DNA of 64,000 nt from Durusdinium trenchii (GCA_963970005.1 CAXAMN010018569.1:1-64000); one strand, 5' to 3'. Counted from the first letter of the stretch, positions 45,089 to 57,184 are shown. The notes: a model not told the origin generated them from the letters alone. A program made the numbers and translations.

Positions 45089-45249
45089 AGCACACTTTAA
45101 AGCTGTTAGGTACCGAAAAACATGACCTTACGGCCCACTCTAGGTGACACTCTGCGGGACAATCGAGCCACCCGCCCTATGACGAAGTCATCGCACAGGA
45201 AAGTCGAAAACCCCACAGCGTTGCACACTGACCCCTTGTGAAGCCTGAA

Positions 45250-45418
45250 TTGCACCAGCATTTCCAAAATCAGGTGGGCCATGAATTGAATGCGCTTTGG
45301 GTTTGAGTTTGTAGAGGGTCATGTTTGCACTCAAGGCCCTCTTGGCAAGCTGCGTGTAGCATAGGAGGAACTTATACCTTATACCCATCCGCAATTGCTT
45401 TTTGAGCTTCTTGCTCAC
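45250..45418 (-). pseudogene. Fragment of the PKxH family (second copy)
   Basis: The minus strand reads RMGIRYKFLLCYTQLAKRAL followed by YKLKPKAHSIH, matching the pattern of the 61.6-kb exon (xxFxYLxxYxxL ... PKxH). The neighbouring sequence shows no other piece of the family, so this is a lone exon-sized fragment. The frame starts at 45418 (ATG) and is open to 45188. Confidence 0.45.
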
Positions 45419-46005
45419 TCAAGAATGGGCGCCTGCTCCAAAAACAGTCCGTAGGAAACCTCCAATAGATGAAGTCGCATCTCGCATCAATATCAACATA
45501 GGCCCATGCAGGCCATGCTCATGATCTGGCAAATACTCTGAAATAAGAAACCCGAGAAACTTGCAAACCTTCCAAAAGAAAGGCACACACACCAAAATGG
45601 AACTGCTGGCACATCGCCATACATCGCCCATGTGGAACTGCTGTGCCGTATTGTGCCGTCCGACTGGAGCCCATGTTGCCCCGACTGTTGCCGTAAAGGA
45701 CGTGCCTGTTTGTGGGTAGTTAACCCAAAGACCATGATAAACATCGACTTGGACTTCCAGGGTGTATGTATGGAATATTTACAATTATTTACATCCATTG
45801 GGGTGGTTGAAAGGGGAGCTCAATGTAGGCCCTTGACAACCATTGTTTTACCTAAGGATTTTACACCACAGCAGGTGAACTACGTTAAAATTAAGTGAAT
45901 ATAAAGTGCATAAAAAACTTCTAGGGTAGGCATGTCTGGATCTTGCAACTGTAACAATCTTGTTGCCTTTTTATACATCAAAACAGGCAGAAATTTGGCC
46001 TAGTT

Positions 46006-46206
46006 CTAGGGCTCCAGTTGTACAGATCTGAGAAGGTGGAACTGGGGTGGGTGCCAGGAGGGTCCGGTCATACCTTCGCAGGTATGACTGGAGAGCATCG
46101 ACTGGAGCCCTATAGGGCAGATGATGATGAAGGTGTTTGGGTGGGTGCCAGGAGGGTCCAAATCAATACCTTCTGTGAGGAGGTACGACTGGAGCCCAGC
46201 CTAGGG
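46006..46206. repeat. Family C element pair
   Basis: Two tandem copies share GGTGCCAGGAGGGTCC, ending CTGGAGCCCTATAGGGC and CTGGAGCCCAGCCTAGGGC. Confidence 0.75.
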
Positions 46207-46292
46207 CAGTGATCATGCAAAGTCCAAATAGATCACATCTACTTGGCACACCACTGTGTTTCACATGACAAAATTGCATGGATCAATGGAAA

Positions 46293-46385
46293 CCAACAGA
46301 GGTTAAGTCACCATAAATAGGACCTGTCACCTGGGGTACCAGACTGGGATAGCCGAACAGTCGGGTTCTGACCCACCTCTGTTGG
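46293..46385 (+). repeat. Family B element
   Basis: CCAACAGAGGTTAAGTCACC and CCCACCTCTGTTGG ends. Confidence 0.9.
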
Positions 46386-46389
46386 GAGT

Positions 46390-46500
46390 TTGGACTTCCA
46401 TCGGCTTCCGGACGTCTCCGACTCCGACTGCTTCGGCTCCCGAACCGTGCGCTCAATCGAATGGCCGCTGCTGAACAGGAGCCTGGAGAGAGGTCACCGC
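46390..46500 (+). other. Possible coding segment
   Basis: The plus strand reads FHRLPDVSDSDCFGSRTVRS then IEWPLLNRSLER before a GT at AGA|GGTCACC. GC-rich against its flanks. Weak splice evidence. Confidence 0.3.
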
Positions 46501-47515
46501 GCGTGTGTCGCGACACCAACGGGGGCCCCCGGGAGTTCTGGTGTGACGTTGCTTTCGGATTCACCTTCCAAGACTAGATGCTTACAAAAATGAAAGACCT
46601 GGTGTCTGTAGTGTAATGAAATCGAACATAAAACAAACAAACTGCTCGGTGGTTCGGCGATGACCCAGGCTACTGAAACCCAATGATGGGCCGGGAAGCC
46701 AGGAATTTTCAAGTGCAAGCAAGGAGGATTTTACGCAGATTGCTTTAATTTTTGACCTCCCAAGCGGTTCCCCCACTGGTAAACCCAAACGGCGTCGGAA
46801 GAACCTACATCGGGCAAACCGTCTCTTTAGACTACATTGGTCCAAATATGTCCGAATAAATACTCCATTGATCTCAATTGTCTTTCACCAGGAGGTGTCT
46901 TCGTGCGCTATGCGTTTGGGTCACACAGGACTAGGAGGATGCGGATGCAGGTTGGGACTCAATCAACGCGTCGCAGCAAAAAACAAAAGGATTTCGCTGG
47001 GGGCAAATGAGCCTGCCCTATATGGGTGTGTATTAAAATAGGGAGACCTCCTAAAGACTCCCGGGAAGAAGGAAAATAGTCTAAAACCAATAGTTGGGTG
47101 TTTCATGGTGTCTCCTATTTGAATACACGCCCTATATACGCCTACAAGAAACCAAGTCCAGTTCCAACATCTTCCGAAGGTGTGTTCCTTCGATGGTAGG
47201 CATCCAGGTGCCCATACTCCACTCATTAAACTTGAATCTCAAATCCACCCGAACTTGGAAACTGATTTGATCCCTTCTTCCAAAAAGCTCGACACCCTCT
47301 TCGACACCCTTCTTCACTTCTTGTCGCTTAGATGTTCTGCTCCGATTTCTGCTCCGATTTCTCGAAGTTTCCCCTGGAAGTCCAGTCGACCGTGTTTAAA
47401 ACATGTTTGATCTGGTTGATCAACAGAAAGGTACAAAAACCTTGGTTTATTTACTATTTGAATCTATTTGACTTGATTTCTTTTACCCAAATGGTTGCTT
47501 TACCCATTCTAAGAC

Positions 47516-47647
47516 CCTTGGTAGAAACAGGCAGCTCGGTTGTTCGGCCACGACTGGTTCGGGATTCTGGCGCCCCAACTTGATCCGATCGCCATTGCTG
47601 GCGGCCATCAAGAGCTGATGCAGCTCGGAGGAGGGCGCCTGGAGATT
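47516..47647 (-). CDS. Candidate exon
   Basis: Acceptor GATCTCGCAG and a donor CCAAGG|GTCTTA bound exactly 44 codons: NLQAPSSELHQLLMAASNGD, then RIKLGRQNPEPVVAEQPSCL. Phase 0 at both ends. Looks like surface helix plus linker of a larger protein. Not recognised. Confidence 0.5.
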
Positions 47648-48235
47648 CTGCGAGATCCACGGCCGGGACGGGTGTGATAAGAGCCATCCTTTTTGAGGTT
47701 CAGGGATGGTCAGAGGTCTTCTATGTGATTCTTTTCACTTAAGACATGACATCTCAACACTATGTGCGCTGGAAGAAGCAGTTAGCTACCAAGTAAGAGG
47801 ATGGGGATGCTCATAGTTCAACCCACTGGGCATTCCTTTGCCACCACCTTTCTAGAGCATCTGCGTGGCTGCGCGGTTACTTGATCTGGTCTTGGCATGA
47901 CTGAGGATCTACTACCCTATGGCCCTATGGATCTACTTACTCTCTGAGAGGGGATTGGAGGCTCCAAGTATTTGGTGAGAAGGTGAATCCTTGGATCCTG
48001 TGGATCACTTTTGAGGCCAAAGACCTACCAACACCCTCACCCGCGTCACCACCTAATTGAAGTCTCCATTTCAGCCACAACTTGGAGACCTCCAGAGTCA
48101 GGTGCTGGTGGCCGCACAACAACCCGCAGGTCTCCCCTCGATCAATCCACTGGACCCGGGAACGGGAAAACATCTTCCTGAGAAGGGGGGCTTCATCCAT
48201 ATAGGCCATAGGGAAAATAACATACCATCACCACC

Positions 48236-48341
48236 CCTAGGGCTCCGTTTTCGTACCTCCTCAGGTTCGGTATGACTGGACCCTCTAAACCCATGCCAGT
48301 CCCAGCTTCTTAGACCTGTACAACTGGAGCCCTATAGGGCA
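48236..48341. repeat. Family C element
   Basis: CCTAGGGCTCCGTTTTCGTA and CTGGAGCCCTATAGGGC ends. A fragment lies at 47945-48002. Confidence 0.75.
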
Positions 48342-48499
48342 CTATACAATCACCCAATCGACCCAATATAGCCAATCGAGAGGATATACGTACCGACGCA
48401 GATGGATCCCGAGCACCTCCAGAGGTTGAAGCTTCAGACGCGATCCCACACACATCACAGGACCTCGGGAAGTCTCGGACTTGCTTCCGCAGCTGGGAC

Positions 48500-49030
48500 A
48501 TGAGTGAAGAAACATATGAGCCAGAAGGGATTCACCCATGGGGAATAAAGAGAAGAACCACCTGTCTCAAGCAAAACCCCAGGAAAATTGAGAAGGGAAG
48601 GCGGGGTGAAAGGATAGCAGTTTTTGCCACCTCATGCAGCAAATTCCACGCATTCAATTTGCCAGCTTTCTGCGGCATGTGGGTGTTGCAGTGGTTCAGG
48701 AAAACATTGTTGTTGGAATTGAAGTCCACAACCAGTGTAAAAGGGTTTGTGCAAAACTTCTCGAGCTTGTCGACCTAGCCACGCGCTTGCGCCGACACAA
48801 ACATGGAACGTGTGGGTCGAATCTACGCCACTTCTACCATACCAAAGGCTCGCTCACACCGTTGGTTGAACAAGGACCTCGGCGAACACTGGAAGGTGTA
48901 GGATGGCGATTGTGGTGCGGAAAGCCTTTGGACCAAAACATGAACCAGCCTTTCTGCAGTTCGTGACCCAACTTGGAGCACCATCTGTTTGCATTTCCAG
49001 GCCCTGCTTGTGACCGAATCAACCAAACTA
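48500..49030. other. Possible decayed coding region, strand unclear
   Basis: Plus frame 48634-48966 (110 codons, including NQCKRVCAKLLELVDLATRL) and minus blocks (EKFCTNPFTLVVDFNSNNNV; FQCSPRSLFNQRCERAFGMV) both look moderately protein-like. Nothing recognised. Confidence 0.2.
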
Positions 49031-49143
49031 TGTCAAGTTCATTTATAGAACTCCAAATGGTTCACTCATTTGTCAAAACCCACAAAAATTCCTCCAAATC
49101 GCCACGCCACGCAGTGATGCTCGCCACGCCACGCACGCCACAC

Positions 49144-49270
49144 CGAGTGAGCAAGATCCAGGGCCCCCCGCCGGGCTCCAGGATTCCCTCCGAGGACGTC
49201 AGCCGTCCCCAACGCCTGGGTGCGGCGCTCTCCGCGACGGCGCCGGAGCGGGTCATGGCAGGCCACAGGT
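49144..49270 (-). CDS. Candidate exon
   Basis: The minus strand reads YLWPAMTRSGAVAESAAPRR, then WGRLTSSEGILEPGGGPWIL, up to a donor CACTCG|GTGTGG at 49144. The 5' border is unclear. The peptide WGRL...EPGGGPWILLTR is very protein-like. Not recognised. Confidence 0.45.
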
Positions 49271-49919
49271 AGACCAAGAAACAACAATGGCATGAAAGTC
49301 ATGGCAAAAAACATCCAGGAAATCAATCATCCCACATGTTTATGTAGTTTTTGGTCAGGTAATCCATATCAATATCCATCCATGTCCATATACTACAAAA
49401 TCGAGAAAACCACCCCCAAAACATGTCCACCTTGTCGCACCCCCATCTTGAGGCACCTTGAAGCTTCCAGGTGCCCCACACACCCAAAAAAAACTGAAAA
49501 AAAACAACTGTTTAAAAAAAAAAAAAATGTATGTGAAAACCTGTGTTTTTCATGGTTTGGTTCGGGCCCCTGTTACATCCTGGTCGACCCAACGATGGCC
49601 GGTCTACACGCCTCACCTATGGGGCGTCGGACGTCAACGTACTCAACGTACCCTCACACCAGTGTCGTGTGATCGTTGCACGTAGACAGAAAGAAGGCAA
49701 CATGCACACGGGGTTTTGAGCTCTTCTATGTTCTTTGGTAGAAAAAGGACACGGATGGGGATAATCTGTCATGAGTTTGGGACTTGCATCAAGATCCAGA
49801 ACTGCGGCAGCCCAATGATCTAAATGTCGTGACTCCATGTTTCGGGGGAGAGAGCACCCCAGGTAAGAAGCACAGAGCAAGCTGCGAGATAAGGCTGGTC
49901 TTTCAGTCTGTTTCACTGC

Positions 49920-50105
49920 TCAACTGGATGGCCCGTGGCCACAAGGCCGTTTGAACCAAGGCGCCGTTGAGCGTCCAAGGACATGCTGGTGAAAAACTCC
50001 TGCGAGGGAAGGTTGACGTGGGGCAGATGCTCAGAGAGGCCAAGAAATGATCGCCAGAGAGTGCTAAGGCTAGGCGAGATGGTGACGGCAGGAGCAGCGA
50101 GATGA
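49920..50105 (-). other. Possible coding segment
   Basis: The minus frame reads LRPHLAAPAVTISPSLSTLW then RSFLGLSEHLPHVNLPSQEF and FTSMSLDAQRRLGSNGLVAT before a stop. Plausible protein but no splice signals chosen. Confidence 0.3.
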
Positions 50106-50719
50106 GGCCTTAGCCTTAGATCGAGAAAGCAGAAGTAAGAATGGAAAAACGGAAGAATTAAAGGAGGAGCAAAGACATATTCCAGCAGACTGATCAAGAC
50201 GGATATAGACGGATCAACATACTATTCACACAAGGAAATTGCACTGGTTTTCAAGATTGCTGGGTATCAACAAGTTCACAGAAGGAGTTCCGGTGACCTA
50301 TGGAAAAACCCACCGGGTCGAGGTTCCTGGTGCTCAAAAAAACACAAAACAACAAGTGCATAAGAGAGAGAGAGAGAGAGGGAGTTCTTTCCGGGCCGTC
50401 TCCAATCAGTTCCACAGACTCCTCTCTACTGGTAGCTAGAATCAGCTAGAATCAGTCCGGAGAGCACGGACATGGAGAAAACCAAACAGTCCAAACATAT
50501 CCCAAAGAGGCACATGACTTGATATGTTCCTTTGATTTTTCCAAATGTCTTGCATATGTTCTTTAATAGTTCTTTTCATTGTCCTTCGCAATTTCCTGTT
50601 AACATGTCCAAAAGAAACAGGGACATCTGCGCGCTGTTGGAAACGCCACTATGTTCCATCGCCATCGATGATCCGAACACGACACCCAAGAACCCGTGAA
50701 CACACTCAAAGGCCTCCTT

Positions 50720-50817
50720 CCAAGAGAGGTTGAGAGACCTGAACGTTCGGACCCTGGTCTGTGGTACATAGGATGGATGGGCGACAAAAGGGCTGAAGCA
50801 TGCTGAACCTCTCTTGG
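50720..50817 (+). repeat. Family B element
   Basis: CCAAGAGAGGTTGAGAGACC and TGAACCTCTCTTGG ends. Confidence 0.85.
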
Positions 50818-51069
50818 TTCAAACAACGCCCGTGCCCTTTGTAACATCTGTACACCGATGTCCGCCCCGCAGCAGCTTGTGTCGTTCACCGACCCTTGGC
50901 AAAGAACCACCCGCCGACCCTCCCTTTGTCTCCACCATCAACACCGAAACACCACACAAACCCCACCCACCAACCCCAAGTTCCGCAGTTTTCTCCCAAG
51001 TTCCGCAGTTTTCCCCCAAGAATCCGTGAAAACACGTGAAAAAACATGACACACGCCTCCTTCCCACGG

Positions 51070-51250
51070 CGTGGCGCAACCCAAAAGAACCCCCTCGGCA
51101 CGATCGCCACCTCTCGCGTCCCGTCCTTGCGGAGCCCATGGCCCTCGCCGCCCTCCACGCGACGGCCCTGCACCGTCTTGGTGCCCGTCACGTCCTTGGG
51201 CACCGTCGTGGCCGGCGCGGCGGACCGCGCGGGACCGCGCGGCGGGAGGG
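51070..51250 (-). CDS. Candidate exon
   Basis: A GC-rich minus-strand block reads PATTVPKDVTGTKTVQGRRV, then EGGEGHGLRKDGTREVAIVP and RGFFWVAPRRGKEA. The downstream end is near GGAAG|GAGGCG or beyond. Charged, Gly-rich, probably a beta-rich domain. Not recognised. All three minus frames are open here, so the frame choice rests on peptide quality. Confidence 0.45.
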
Positions 51251-51447
51251 GGGGAATGCACGGGTGGAGGGTGAAGTAAGAACGCGCCGCGCCGAGGCCG
51301 GTGGAAACATCCGTGGACTGAAGGAAACATGGGACTGAAGAGGTGGCTGGTGGAGTTGAGGTGCTGGGGAGGTCAGTATTGTATAGTGTCCTTCCAGCAC
51401 AGACAGTACGACTGCAGGGGGCGTCTCCTCCGTTGTTGAATCATATC

Positions 51448-51548
51448 ATATCCCATATACTCCATGGGACTGGAATAATATGCCTACATTTACCCCTCTG
51501 GCACCACCCCAACTGATCGGCATATACATCTATGACAGTCCCATTAAT
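51448..51548. repeat. Family A TIR element
   Basis: Ends ACTCCATGGGACTGGAATAA and GACAGTCCCATTAATTAG; right end degraded. Confidence 0.8.
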
Positions 51549-52024
51549 TAGTCGCGTCTGGTGTATTTACACATCAATCCTCTGGTGGGGTAGCGGCCAA
51601 CCCTTTCCGAACTCCACCTCGCTCGCTCGGAACTCACTACGCCTCGAAGTAGGGAAGGAGAATGCTCGCGTGCCTCGTTCGGGCGTCGAGCGTCGAACCG
51701 AACCTCTTCGGTCGGTGAACTCCTCGTCAGACGAAGCGATCCACGGCGTGGGGCGTGAGGCTGGCGGATGTGAACACACTGAGGGGCTCGCACGACCATC
51801 ACTATGGGAATGGCATGAGAATTGTAATGGGGTGTAGTACCAGCACTCATCAACGTGGTTTAAACTCACAGACAAAACTTCCTGAATCAGTACCCAAAGG
51901 CGACCTGACCCTGGACCCCCGAACCAACTGCTACGTACGTGTGTTCGGTCCAGTTCACCCTGGCGAAGTGAGGGTCAAAACCCTAGTAAACTGAGGGTCC
52001 TGCACTGAGCCTTTGGGTAGGTTC

Positions 52025-52119
52025 TATCACTCCATGGGACTGGCATATTGGCCGATCAAGTCACCCTAGAAACCACCCCAACTGATTGGCAAATATGGCA
52101 GTCCCATGGAGTGTCTGAG
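52025..52119. repeat. Family A TIR element with 8-bp target duplication
   Basis: GTAGGTTC flanks both ends (52017-52024 and 52120-52127). Confidence 0.9.
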
Positions 52120-52540
52120 GTAGGTTCGATCATCCCAACTATAGACTATAGGATTGAAACATCTTGAAACTACTCAGAAAGGCACTATACTCAAAAAGGT
52201 CAAACGATGTCAAACGCCCACGCGAACAGCACCGTGCAAGCAAGCACTCGGTACTCTACAGGTCTTTTGCTTCATCTTTGTTTTTGCCACTGCAGAAAGT
52301 CCTTGGTGCACCTATATTACACTCCTACATCGGAAGTCAAGTTCACCGCCATCCACAGTCCGAATCGAAGGGATTTCCAGTCATTTCGTGCTCGTCGTCG
52401 AGTCTTCCGGAGCCACAGCAGCCACAAAAACGATGCTTTTCATGGAAAAACCACTGGACAAAACAGCCTGTTTGGGTGAGAAGTGTTGATTCTTGAGACA
52501 TGAAACATCCTAAAACCACCCCCCCACTCTCCTCGGTCAC

Positions 52541-52632
52541 CTCTGGAAAAAAAAGACCCACGCCGCCACGCCGAGGGACGCGGTGGGGAGCTGGTTGGCC
52601 ACGTCCCAAAGGCCTCCATCCCGCGCCAAGAC
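52541..52632 (-). CDS. Candidate exon
   Basis: Acceptor TTTGTCCTCCAAG and donor CCAGAG|GTGACC bound 92 bases reading VLARDGGLWDVANQLPTASL then GVAAWVFFFQ. Good signals on both sides. Not recognised. Confidence 0.5.
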
Positions 52633-52695
52633 CTTGGAGGACAAAGGCCGCTTTGGGGAGTGGAAGAAACCCGGAGTAGAGTATGGTAGAGTCAC

Positions 52696-52752
52696 CCAAC
52701 AGAGGTTGAAGGACCTTATAGGACTACTGATAAAACCCATAGGATAGCCAAA
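52696..52752 (+). repeat. Family B element, left part only
   Basis: CCAACAGAGGTTGAAGGACC then a truncated body ending in CCCATAGGATAGCC. Confidence 0.7.
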
Positions 52753-53174
52753 GTCATCTGACGTAGAGCTGTTGGAGTAGAGGTGAAGTGATCCGAAGTC
52801 GGGTCCGGGTAGATTCTAGTTCCCCTAAAGGGGCTCCTGGCCCACCTCCTGAGGAGAAGGTTAGGGTGGATTTGGGGGGTCGAATACCACCTTCTGAGCC
52901 CTATAGGGTTCTATCACTTCCGGCGGAAACCGGGGTCACCTGGCTGGATGGCCCTACTTTCTCCAAACAGTCTGGACACAAAGTCCAAGCACCAGATGTC
53001 AGTATAGCTTTCGCCCTATTTTAGTAAATATGGTGCAATGGTGCGATTGTTCCATTACGTGTTGCCCTATAGTCATAGTTGCGTTTTTGGCACAGCCGCC
53101 AGCCACTGACTGCGGTCGTAAACCAGGGGATCGAATGAAGGAACACAGGGCACACACAGCAGCCTTTGAACATG

Positions 53175-53265
53175 CCAAGAGAGGTTGAAGAACCCTATAG
53201 GTTATCCCATAAGTACCGTAGGCCGTAGGTATCCTGGTATAAGGTCACTCAACCTCTGTCAGTGG
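53175..53265 (+). repeat. Family B element
   Basis: CCAAGAGAGGTTGAAGAACC and CACTCAACCTCTGTCAGTGG ends. Confidence 0.8.
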
Positions 53266-54263
53266 AGAATGACTTGGATCTGTTGATTTGCTTGAGGAAC
53301 CAAGAACACATCACCCATCTTCCCTTGAAGGTGAGTGAATCGTGTGAATTTCAGTTCTGGAACATCCTAACATCCACATCACCCTGCAAAAACCAAGCAT
53401 GATGCACCTAGCAGCTGCTTCCAAGGGGTCACCAACGGAGATCTCCACACTACTTACAGGTCTCCAGACAGGGCACTCCTTGGAAGCGCTAGGTAGCAGG
53501 AACATCGCAGCTGGTTTTTTCTGGGCGGAGGTTCAGTTACCCCCACGGGCGCCACGTGGACCAACCCGTTACGATCGCATGGCGATCAGCACCCTCTGCG
53601 GACCAACACGTGTGTTCTGGTGACCAAATCCGGTATCCAGAAGGATCCAATACCTGTTATGGTCCAAAGCTGCAGCAGCCTGGCCAGGAGGGTGCTGGAA
53701 GAAAACACAGAGTGATCCTACATTGAGTCTATCCTATTACCAGTAACAGCGGATGATGCTAGTTAGTAAAGGCCTTGTTCAAAAATAGTTATAATTTATA
53801 ATTGTGTATTGACTGTTACAGATAATACAACAGACCCAAATCCTATACATGTAGGGCACTGTGAAGGGGGTCAATGTACGTTTATCCAGTCTCGATGTGG
53901 GTACCCGGTACATGTACACCCTGGAAGTCCAACTTGAAGAACTGTCTTTCGGCAACCCAATTTCAGGCATTCCCTCAGTAATAAGGGCAAAATATCGTCT
54001 TTGGAATCCCTACTACCTTAAGTGACAAACCTACAATTCACATCAATCCACCATCTACTAGTGCGCTGACACCTAGGAGGGGGCGGGTCAACCTTTTTAT
54101 GTCGAAGGTGGTAGGGATTCTTTCCACTTCGCTACATGTACCGCTTGGGCTCGGCCTCCCGGGGTCCGCCCGAACGGCGGTGCGGCGTCTCTCTTACGCC
54201 AAGGCTCCACGGTACAGGGAGGTTCGTCCTGTGGGTCGGTGTGCAGGACCAACGGATGAGCAA

Positions 54264-54372
54264 CCAACAGTTCGGTGGGTCAGAACCCGACGCTCGACTC
54301 GGCTATCCCAGGCGGGATCGGGATCCCCCAGGTGTTCCGGGTCCTATGGCCCGGTCCTTCAACCTCTGTTGG
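54264..54372 (-). repeat. Family B element, young subfamily, reverse orientation
   Basis: Matches the 6536-6642 copy at nearly every base after reverse complement. Confidence 0.9.
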
Positions 54373-54572
54373 AAGGGATGGATGGTGAAAAAGAACACAT
54401 ACCAGCTGCTTCCGTTCAGGGTGACCTGGCTGGACAACCCATGAGTCAATGACAACCCTACACTGCTGAAAAAGGTCACCAAACAGAACACCCAGGTCCA
54501 GGAAGCGCTCACTTATAGTCGCTTCAGTGTGACTGGTCACATCGCCTGGTGGATGATGAAAAACACAGATGT

Positions 54573-54675
54573 ACCAGCAGAGGTAGCCAGTGACCAGGTC
54601 ACTAGGACCCGGAAAACCAGGAGGATAGTCGAACTAGGATAGTCGAACGTTCGGGTTCTGACCCACCTCTGTTGG
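54573..54675 (+). repeat. Family B element
   Basis: CCAGCAGAGGTAGCCAGTGA and CCCACCTCTGTTGG ends with a duplicated GGATAGTCGAAC inside. Confidence 0.85.
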
Positions 54676-54841
54676 GTACCAGCAGTCACAAAACGGGGTG
54701 CCGAACTTGGAGGTAGTCGGGGTACCCCGTCGTCACATCCACTCACTGGATGGGACTTAAAAAACACCCCGACATGTGACTCCTGGTATTGTCGCTTTGG
54801 TGTGAGGAATGCGCCCGAAATCCACAAATTGCTTTTGACCC

Positions 54842-54930
54842 TTCCCAAACACTCTGTGGGACTGGATACTGTTTACTTGCATTTGACTCCTGAAGTCAAG
54901 AACACCCCAATGAAACCATGCCAGTCTCAC
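54842..54930. repeat. Family A TIR element, old copy
   Basis: CCCAAACACTCTGTGGGACTGG left end, inner part and right end strongly diverged. Confidence 0.5.
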
Positions 54931-55117
54931 TTGTCGAGTCCAAAATTCGTGTCATTATTGTTAGGGTTCCTGGAAGTTCCTGGTGGCGCTTTCACCCCGC
55001 TTTCGCCGGATGATTCCAGACTTCCGACAAAGACCAAAGTAAGCTGGCGTCGTCGAAACGCCGCAGTGATCCTCACGACGAGTTCCCCAAGCTTGAAGGA
55101 GGTAATGACAATCCTTA

Positions 55118-55214
55118 AGGCTCCAGTCGTACCTCCTCAGAAGGTATTTGGACATATTTGGACCCTCTGAACCCCACTCAAAGCACCTTCTTAGAATGCA
55201 CTTGGAGCCCTAGG
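55118..55214. repeat. Family C element
   Basis: AAGGCTCCAGTCGTACCTCC and CACTTGGAGCCCTAGG ends. Weaker copies lie at 52812-52912 and 56904-56985. Confidence 0.75.
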
Positions 55215-55644
55215 AAACAATGACTAAACATCACTAAACACTTCTGAAGATTGGAGCAAGATGCCAAGAATCACCTACCATGCAGGTTCTGGATATGTCT
55301 GAAGGAATTCTTCGAACCATTTCGATCGACTGGCGGCCTTGGAGTGTCCAGTTGCAGGTGTTGGAAAGCCCAGGACGGGTCAAGGATAAGAGTTCCGATG
55401 CACCAACCGACCGTATGTTGAGGAATATGGTGTATCATGGTGTATCAGCGCTTCCATCAACACTTGGCTTTCACTCTACACCCCTCATTAAGCCCCTGCC
55501 CATCCCTCCCCAAAAGAAAAACGACATCACACCACCACATGCTATACTACGCACCACACCCACGTCATCCCACATCCCTCCGCCTCGCGCCAGCGGGTGA
55601 ACAGAAAAAAACACCAAGCGAACGCTTGACGACTCGACTTCCAG

Positions 55645-55806
55645 CGCGTCCTGTGGGACCAACAGCATCCCCAGGATGAGACCCTTCGCTTGTCCGCCCA
55701 GGAGTGCCAAATGCTCCTGGGCGACGCTATACGCGGCGCGCCTTCGCGCCTCGCGCCGCCGGAAGGGCGACCGGTTCGGGACGACGATGTTTCAGTGCGC
55801 GGCGGG
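55645..55806 (+). CDS. Candidate plus-strand exon 1 of a cluster
   Basis: Acceptor CGACTTCCAG is followed by exactly 54 codons: RVLWDQQHPQDETLRLSAQE, then CQMLLGDAIRGAPSRLAPPE and GRPVRDDDVSVRGG, to a donor GGCGGG|GTTCAG. The next two exon candidates downstream are on the same strand. Not recognised. Confidence 0.5.
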
Positions 55807-55932
55807 GTTCAGACGAGAACATGGCGATGAGCGGGGTCAGGTGTGGAAATAAATAACCCCAAACTGGGGTGGAATAAGAAAATGCTGTGAGCTTGGTCCC
55901 ACAATTATAGAGCTGAATTTATCGTTCGGCAG

Positions 55933-56078
55933 TTCAGCCAATTCGTGGCTGCGACATGGGTTGACCACTCGGAAAGTCGCATGGCGCTGCTCGCCATGCT
56001 TCAACATCGATGGCCATCTGCCTGCACGTTCGGCGCTTCGTTGGTCTTCCTCGCCCCGCGAGCACTCTCATCACCGAG
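55933..56078 (+). CDS. Candidate plus-strand exon 2 of the cluster
   Basis: Acceptor TCGTTCGGCAG and donor TCACCGAG|GTGCAG bound a segment reading FSQFVAATWVDHSESRMALL, then AMLQHRWPSACTFGASLVFL. An alternative GCAG|GTGAGG donor lies six bases on. The opposite strand is also open in this interval, so the strand call leans on its neighbours. Confidence 0.4.
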
Positions 56079-56611
56079 GTGCAGGTGAGGCGCCACAATG
56101 CCACCTACACACGCCTTTGGAGGGCGCACGCACCTTGGCACCTCGCACTGCCTATTTGTGGCAGCCTTCTTCGGCACCGAAGGCTTCTTTTTTTGCGAAG
56201 TCCGTTGACTCAAGTAGACTCCTGTGGACTTCGCAACAAAAAAAAGACGAACAAGATCAGGAATTTCATCCGGATTAGAAAGAAGCCAGGCAGTGTAAAC
56301 TCCACCCAAGAAGAACAGCTTCCGAGTGCAAGCGATTTCGCCCAAAAAAGCCTTAAGGGAACCACTGCAGGATGGGCCACACGCTCGCCACACGCTCGCC
56401 AGACCACGCCCTGCCCTGAAGAACCACGGAGATGGACCAAGCACCCTGTGGTGAAAACGACCCCCTACTTTTGGCTTGAAGCTGAAGAACCTCCTCAAAG
56501 AACCTCCACTTATACGTCCATTCAGCCCAAGGATGAGCTGAAGTGATCGGCTGACCCTGCCACCGGCGCGACCCGTCGCACCGCGGTCGGAAGGTCTCCC
56601 GCCGTCCTGGA

Positions 56612-56786
56612 CAGGCGGAAGCCCCGTGTCAGCTTCGAACTCGCCTCAAAAAGCGTCCGGGTCCGCGGAGTGGGGATGAGCATTGGGAGGATGAGCATGG
56701 ATGAGGCAAGCAAAGCCTCAAAAGATCTGGATCACTGGAATGGAGCCAAGCAGAGCCGGATCTCCAAGCAGTTTGGTGTGGTGGGA
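56612..56786 (+). CDS. Candidate plus-strand exon 3 of the cluster
   Basis: After CCGTCCTGGACAG the plus strand reads RKPRVSFELASKSVRVRGVG, MSIGRMSMDEASKASKDLDH and WNGAKQSRISKQFGVVG, up to a donor GGAAG|GTGACT. An earlier AG at about 56594 would add SPAVLDR. The stretch is open for over 55 codons with no low complexity. Not recognised. Confidence 0.5.
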
Positions 56787-57184
56787 AGGTGACTTCAAGC
56801 GGAGCCTCTTGTACAGCCAAACGACATCTCACACGGACCTTGGAGGTGAATGTTGTACGTGAGCCCCCCAAAAAGGACCCCACCATCTTCCAATTGTCTT
56901 TCCCTAAGGCTCCAACCATCTCCTCAGGAGGTGGTGTTCGACCCCCCTGGCACCCACCCCAACCACCGAACCTCAGGAGGTGGGCCAGGTTTGATCCCAT
57001 AAAAAGATCGCCACATGCAAACGTTTGGAACAGTTGGAAGATCCAGGAGAAACTGTGCCCTGGACCCAATTTCACATTGGATAGAGAGGCGGTGCATCTT
57101 CCCCGCCCCCACGAGCCCACGATGTAAAAGCGGGTTTCAGCCTTGGCAAAACTCCCAATTGACAAGGACCCTCTTCGACTCTTA

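Noticed and set aside
56001-56546. Overlapping 165- and 178-codon frames on both strands
   Set aside because: The plus frame conflicts with the splice-bounded exon in another plus frame, and neither has recognisable structure.
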